Source: Pseudomonadota bacterium (GTDB taxonomy: Bacteria > Pseudomonadota > Alphaproteobacteria > Rhizobiales > Hyphomicrobiaceae). Taken from it: 64,000 bases of DNA. Positions 60,326 through 64,000 of the stretch are shown piece by piece. The notes beneath the pieces are model-generated. The model ran no database searches. It was given only the letters and a program-made list of their open reading frames with translations, and was not told the DNA's origin. Position 1 is the stretch's first letter, and each line of letters starts with the position of its first letter. A program made the position numbers and the translations under genes. The DNA is taken from positions 56,215 to 120,214 of the forward strand of contig JAFECH010000350.1 of the NCBI GenBank assembly GCA_018242255.1, written 5' to 3'.

Positions 60326-61207
60326 ATGTCCACCATTCGGCCCCTAGTGGAATTGAAGCGGTACTGGCACGATTGCAGTATTGGAGACTGGAGCATTCGC
60401 TTCGATCGTAGGCAGGAAGCTGCGCACGACCGCCGACTTTCATGTGTCGAGCAGAACGTCCTGCATCAAACCATCGAATCCGAGATCGTGCCGCGCCTCT
60501 TGCTCGCGCATAGTACCCATGGGACCAAACTCGCGAGCGACCTGAATTCGTCGCCTTCGATCGCGATGGAAGAGGTCGAAGCTTTCGTTCAGGTGCTGTT
60601 GTCCGAGAACGTCTTCGCCGCGAAGTCTTTCGTTTTGGCGTTACGCAATCGAGGCGTTTCATTGGACGTTGTTTTGCTTTGGCTTTTTGCGCCTTCGGCA
60701 CGCTATCTCGGAGAGCTGTGGAAGCAGGATGTCTGCGATTTTGTAGATGTCACCATAGCCCTATCGAAATTGCAGCAGCTGCTCCGCGATCTTGCTCCCG
60801 AAAACGACGAGGATCAGTTCCCCCTGGCGGCACAGCAGCGGGCGTTTTTGGCGGTGATGCCCGGTGACCAGCATACGTTCGGACTTTTCATAGTTCAGGA
60901 GTTCTTTCGTCGAGCGGGCTGGCACGTGTGCGGTGGTAGCTGCGACACGACCGAAGAGCTGTTGAATTTCGCCCATAGTGAGCCGTTTGACGTCGTCGGG
61001 CTTTCGGTGAGCAACGATGCGCCGGCGAGCACGCTTTCGGATCTGGTGGTTTCCTTGCGGAAATCAGCACTTAACCGCGACATGCGTATGATGGTCGGAG
61101 GCAGATTTTTCCTAGAAAATCCACAGCTTGTAGCGTGTATCGGCGCGGACGCGACGGCTCCTGACGGGCGCAGGGCCGTTTCCAGCTTTCCAACTTGCTT
61201 GACATAA
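60326..61207 (+). CDS. aerR: AerR/PpaA cobalamin-binding antirepressor of PpsR
   Basis: A 293-residue regulator. Residues 46-158 form a helical cap (HQTIESEIVPRLLLAH ... LGELWKQDVCDF). Residues 170-275 form the B12-binding domain with GDQHTFGLFIVQEFFRRAGW (His183 is the probable cobalt ligand) and FDVVGLSVSND. Homologues bind a light-sensitive cobalamin and PpsR/CrtJ. ATG 60326 has GGGAGGGAAGCC in front and fits better than GTG 60260. It precedes ppsR, the classical pair. Confidence 0.93.
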   Translation: MSTIRPLVELKRYWHDCSIGDWSIRFDRRQEAAHDRRLSCVEQNVLHQTIESEIVPRLLLAHSTHGTKLASDLNSSPSIAMEEVEAFVQVLLSENVFAAKSFVLALRNRGVSLDVVLLWLFAPSARYLGELWKQDVCDFVDVTIALSKLQQLLRDLAPENDEDQFPLAAQQRAFLAVMPGDQHTFGLFIVQEFFRRAGWHVCGGSCDTTEELLNFAHSEPFDVVGLSVSNDAPASTLSDLVVSLRKSALNRDMRMMVGGRFFLENPQLVACIGADATAPDGRRAVSSFPTCLT

Positions 61208-61266
61208 CGTGAGTGCGGTACTGAGAACACAGCAAGTGCGAAAGATTCTGGCCAAGGGATACAGCC

Positions 61267-62691
61267 GTGTTCGCTCGAGAAGCAGGTATCGTGTTCCGGG
61301 CTCCGAAGAGAACCCTCGGTGATCTCGATGCTGATAGTGCGGCGAAGCTCATCGCGGCCGCCGCTGACATTGCGTTGATCGTCGACGGTAAAGGCATCAT
61401 TCGCGATGTCGCCTTCGGTAGCGAGGACCTTTCTGCGGAGGGCTTCGGCAAGTGGGTCGGAGAGCCGTGGATCGAAACAGTTACGATCGAAAGCCGCGGC
61501 AAGATCGAAGAGCTGCTGCGTGGCGCCACGTCGGCGAAGGCGCCGATCGAGTGGCGTCAGGTGAACCATCCCTCCAAGCGGGGCGACATTCCCATCCGAT
61601 ACTCGGCTATTCCGATCGGCGGGAACGGCAGGTTCGTTGCCGTCGGCCGCGATCTCAGGCCGGTCGCTGCGCTGCAGCAGCGTCTCGTCGATGCGCAGCA
61701 ATCGATGGAAAAGGAATACGCTAGGCTTCGGCACGCTGAAACCCGTTATCGCGTGCTCTTTCAGATTGCGTCGGAGCCCGTGCTCATCGTCGATGCTAAT
61801 ACGTTACGGCTGGTCGACGCCAATCCTGCGGCCACCTTGCTTCTGAACCGCAATAATAAGCGGATTATCGGAAAGGCCTTTCTGGAGATTTTTAACTCCG
61901 AAAGTTCCAAGGCAATTCAAGCTCAGATGGCCTCGATAAAAGCGACGGGACGTGCGGATGAAGTGAAGGCGCAGCTCGTCGAAAATAAGCGTGAGTGTTT
62001 TGTCTCTGCCTCGCTTTTCAGGCAGGAAACGTCGTCCCATATCCTCGTTCGGCTTTCGCCTGTCGTTGCCGGCGGAGTGGTGCCCAAGCCGACGTCTAAA
62101 GTTTTCAGCGTCGTCGAAAACCTCCCCGAGGGCTTCGTCGTCACCGATCTCGATCGGCGTATCCTGACTGCCAATCCTGCTTTTCTCGAACTCGTCCAGC
62201 TCGCCAATGAGGAGCAGGTTCGCGGCGAGTTGATCGATCGGTGGATCGGTCGTCCGGGCGTCGATATTACGGCCCTCGTTGCGAACATTCGCGAGCATGG
62301 CGCGGTCCGAAATTTCGCGACTGTTCTGCGGGGCGAGTACGGTGCTTACGAAAGTATCGAGATCTCTGCGGTTTCCGTTCCGACCGGGGAGAATCCGTGC
62401 TTTGGGTTCACCATTCGGAACGTTGGGCGCAACGACATTCCAAAGGCACGATCGAAAAGCGAACTGCCGCGGTCTGTCGAGCAGCTCACGGAGCTGGTGG
62501 GCCGTGTTCCGCTAAAGGAGCTGGTGCGCGAGACGACCGACGTGATCGAAAAGTTGTGCATTGAGGCCGCGCTGAAGCTGACCGGCGATAATCGCGCGTC
62601 AGCGGCCGAGATGTTGGGATTGAGCCGGCAAAGCCTGTATTCGAAGCTCCGGCGCTTTGGCATCAGTGACATTGACGATGACCTCGATTGA
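61267..62691 (+). CDS. ppsR: PpsR/CrtJ redox- and light-responsive repressor
   Basis: A 474-residue repressor of bch, crt and puc genes, recognising TGT-N12-ACA. It has an N-terminal PAS-like domain, a helical linker (ALQQRLVDAQQSMEKEYARLR), two PAS domains (from about residue 158 and 278) and a C-terminal Fis-type helix-turn-helix (NRASAAEMLGLSRQSLYSKLRRF). Cys431 (EKLCIEAALKLTGDN) is the conserved redox cysteine near the HTH, and Cys244 may be its partner. The start is GTG 61267 with a poor Shine-Dalgarno. Confidence 0.95.
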   Translation: MFAREAGIVFRAPKRTLGDLDADSAAKLIAAAADIALIVDGKGIIRDVAFGSEDLSAEGFGKWVGEPWIETVTIESRGKIEELLRGATSAKAPIEWRQVNHPSKRGDIPIRYSAIPIGGNGRFVAVGRDLRPVAALQQRLVDAQQSMEKEYARLRHAETRYRVLFQIASEPVLIVDANTLRLVDANPAATLLLNRNNKRIIGKAFLEIFNSESSKAIQAQMASIKATGRADEVKAQLVENKRECFVSASLFRQETSSHILVRLSPVVAGGVVPKPTSKVFSVVENLPEGFVVTDLDRRILTANPAFLELVQLANEEQVRGELIDRWIGRPGVDITALVANIREHGAVRNFATVLRGEYGAYESIEISAVSVPTGENPCFGFTIRNVGRNDIPKARSKSELPRSVEQLTELVGRVPLKELVRETTDVIEKLCIEAALKLTGDNRASAAEMLGLSRQSLYSKLRRFGISDIDDDLD

Positions 62692-62776
62692 TCGTCAGGG
62701 CATGTCAACAGCCGCCAATATCTAAATTTTTCGAAGCGCCGTTCTAAGCCGGCGTTGGGACTTGCTCGTGGAGAAG

Positions 62777-62794
62777 TGTCAATGTAAATTGACG
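62777..62794 (+). promoter_or_regulatory. PpsR-like operator just before bchG
   Basis: TGTCAATGTAAATTGACG, one mismatch to TGT-N12-ACA, ending two bases before the bchG ATG. Placed this low it would overlap the start of the message, or act as a roadblock. Confidence 0.55.
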
Positions 62795-62796
62795 AC

Positions 62797-63708
62797 ATGA
62801 AGCGCTCAATTCAAATTACGGAATTTCGCCTGCCGGCTATTCCAGCGATTGTTGAGCTGATGAAGCCGATTACTTGGTTCCCGCCCATGTGGGCATTCGG
62901 CTGTGGGGTCGTATCAGCGGGCGTTGGATTGGAAGGGCGCTGGCCGTTCGTTGTGGTGGGGGCCTTGCTCACCGGCCCGCTCGTGTGCGCGACCAGTCAA
63001 ATCGTCAACGACTGGTATGATCGCGATGTCGACGCAATCAATGAGCCCAATCGCCCAATTCCTTCCGGGCGTGTCCCCGGCGAATGGGGCTTCATTCTCG
63101 CGGTGTGCTGGACGGCCGTGTCCCTTGTCGTAGCGGCGCTTCTTGGAATGGCGGTGCTTGGTGCCGCGATCATCGGGTTAATTCTGGCCTGGGCCTACAG
63201 CGCTCCACCCGCGCGCCTGAAGAAGAACGGTTGGTGGGGAAATTCGGCCGTTGCGATCTGCTACGAAGGCTTGCCTTGGATTACCGGCGCGACGGTGATG
63301 GCGGGGGCGCTCCCCGGTTGGAAGGGGCTCGTTATCCCGCTGCTCTATAGCTTTGGAGCGCATGGGATCATGACGCTTAATGATTTCAAGTCGATTGAGG
63401 GCGACAAGCGCTCAGGCGTCGCGTCCCTTCCTGTTCAGCTTGGAGCCGATCGCGCCGCGCTCGTGGCTTGCGCCATGATGGCTGCACCGCAAATCGTGGT
63501 AGCGGGTCTTCTTTTTGCTTGGGACCGCCCGCTGCACGCTGCTGCTATCGCGCTGTCATTGCTCGTTCAGCTCTATCTGATGACCCGCCTCGTGCGAAAA
63601 CCACGCGAACTTGCGCCTTGGTACAACGCAACCGGCGTCAGTCTTTACGTCACCGGTATGCTGATCGCGGGGTTGGCCCTCCGCCACTTGAATGGAGGCG
63701 CGCTATGA
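62797..63708 (+). CDS. bchG: Bacteriochlorophyll a synthase
   Basis: A 303-residue UbiA-type membrane prenyltransferase that esterifies bacteriochlorophyllide with geranylgeranyl or phytyl diphosphate. Marks are MKPITWFPPMWAFGCGVVS, the motif QIVNDWYDRDVDAINEPNRPIPSG (residues 68-91) and LNDFKSIEGDKRSG. The ATG has no clear ribosome-binding site. It overlaps the next gene by four bases. Confidence 0.95.
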   Translation: MKRSIQITEFRLPAIPAIVELMKPITWFPPMWAFGCGVVSAGVGLEGRWPFVVVGALLTGPLVCATSQIVNDWYDRDVDAINEPNRPIPSGRVPGEWGFILAVCWTAVSLVVAALLGMAVLGAAIIGLILAWAYSAPPARLKKNGWWGNSAVAICYEGLPWITGATVMAGALPGWKGLVIPLLYSFGAHGIMTLNDFKSIEGDKRSGVASLPVQLGADRAALVACAMMAAPQIVVAGLLFAWDRPLHAAAIALSLLVQLYLMTRLVRKPRELAPWYNATGVSLYVTGMLIAGLALRHLNGGAL

Positions 63709-64000
63709 GTGATGGCCAGCTTGGATGGTTTGGGATTTTCCGTCTTGGGCTGGTGCAGGCTGCGATCGGGTCGATCGTCGTGCTCACGACTTCGACGATG
63801 AATCGGATCATGGTCGTTGAACTGGCGCTGCCGGCAGTCGTGCCGGGAGCTCTCGTCGGACTGCATTATGCCGTCCAGTTTCTGCGGCCGGTCTGGGGCC
63901 ATGGTTCCGACATCGCCAAAAGACGAACCCCGTGGATTATCGGCGGGATGCTGACGCTCGCCATCGGAGCGACAGTGGCGTCTGCTTCGATCATGGTGAT
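63705..64000 (+). CDS. PucC/BCD-family transporter (partial, runs off the right edge)
   Basis: The first 98 residues (MSDGQLGWFGIFRLGLVQAA...TSTMNRIMVVELALPAVVPG...FLRPVWGHGSDIAKRRTPWI) match the PucC/LhaA family start. In PGCs the gene after bchG is the family member often called orf428 or bchG-linked pucC, and bchP usually follows; bchP is not visible here. Confidence 0.9.
   Translation, partial: MSDGQLGWFGIFRLGLVQAAIGSIVVLTTSTMNRIMVVELALPAVVPGALVGLHYAVQFLRPVWGHGSDIAKRRTPWIIGGMLTLAIGATVASASIMV

Overview
This window is most of a photosynthesis gene cluster (PGC) from a purple, bacteriochlorophyll a-type alphaproteobacterium. A member of Hyphomicrobiales (Rhizobiales) is my inference. It rests on the gene order, on a bacteriophytochrome inside the PGC, and on the NasS/NasT and RpoE/ChrR modules. 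I cannot name the species from the sequence. I saw no tRNA, rRNA, CRISPR array, insertion sequence or phage gene. Almost every gene sits in a tight operon with overlapping stop and start codons.

Layout. (1) 1-5928, minus strand: nitrate assimilation. nasT and nasS encode an RNA-binding antiterminator and its nitrate sensor. A leader with two ANTAR-type hexaloop hairpins and an intrinsic terminator follows, then a NarK-type transporter and nirB, which runs off the left edge. (2) 6062-14611: a singlet-oxygen/membrane-stress island. It holds rpoE-chrR, a candidate small RNA, a 66-aa protein, DUF2177 and DUF1295 membrane proteins, a FAD oxidoreductase-DUF1365-Cfa operon, a TspO protein and an alpha/beta hydrolase. 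Four copies of one promoter motif (TGATC[C/T]-N16-CGTA) tie this island to RpoE. (3) 14700-18453: a CBS protein, the 8-vinyl reductase BciA and several small envelope or membrane proteins. (4) 18464-26773, minus: dxs, crtB, crtI, bchO, bchD, bchI. (5) 26960-33372, minus: a response regulator, a bacteriophytochrome kinase, heme oxygenase, crtC and crtD. (6) 33468-43431, plus: crtE, crtF, bchC-X-Y-Z, pufQ-B-A-L-M, followed by an unrecognised 82-aa single-helix protein. (7) 43972-60045, minus: cytochrome c2, hemA, puhE, acsF, an unnamed gene, puhC-B-A, lhaA, bchM-L-H-B-N-F. (8) 60326-64000, plus: aerR, ppsR, bchG and the start of a PucC-family gene.

Together the genes supply precursors (Dxs, HemA) and Mg chelation (BchHDI, BchO). 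They also supply methylation (BchM), an O2-dependent cyclase (AcsF), 8-vinyl reduction (BciA), dark-operative reduction (BchLNB), chlorin reduction (BchXYZ), BchF and BchC, and esterification (BchG). The crt genes are those of the spirilloxanthin route; crtA is absent here. The reaction centre has PufL, PufM and PuhA but no pufC cytochrome, and a soluble cytochrome c2 gene lies nearby. No LH2 puc genes and no bchE are in the window. PpsR-type operators (TGT-N12-ACA) lie upstream of crtI, bchC and crtD/crtE, with one-mismatch copies before bchI, bchF and bchG.

The most interesting item is a light-signalling unit at 26960-30896. A phytochrome histidine kinase is paired with a response regulator whose output half is homologous to the helical half of AerR/PpaA, the PpsR antirepressor, but lacks the cobalamin domain. 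This suggests a phosphorylation-driven route from far-red light to PpsR. Next are a candidate RpoE-dependent small RNA (7491-7567), the textbook-like NasT leader (3803-3897) and the 82-aa protein in the PufX position (43636-43884).
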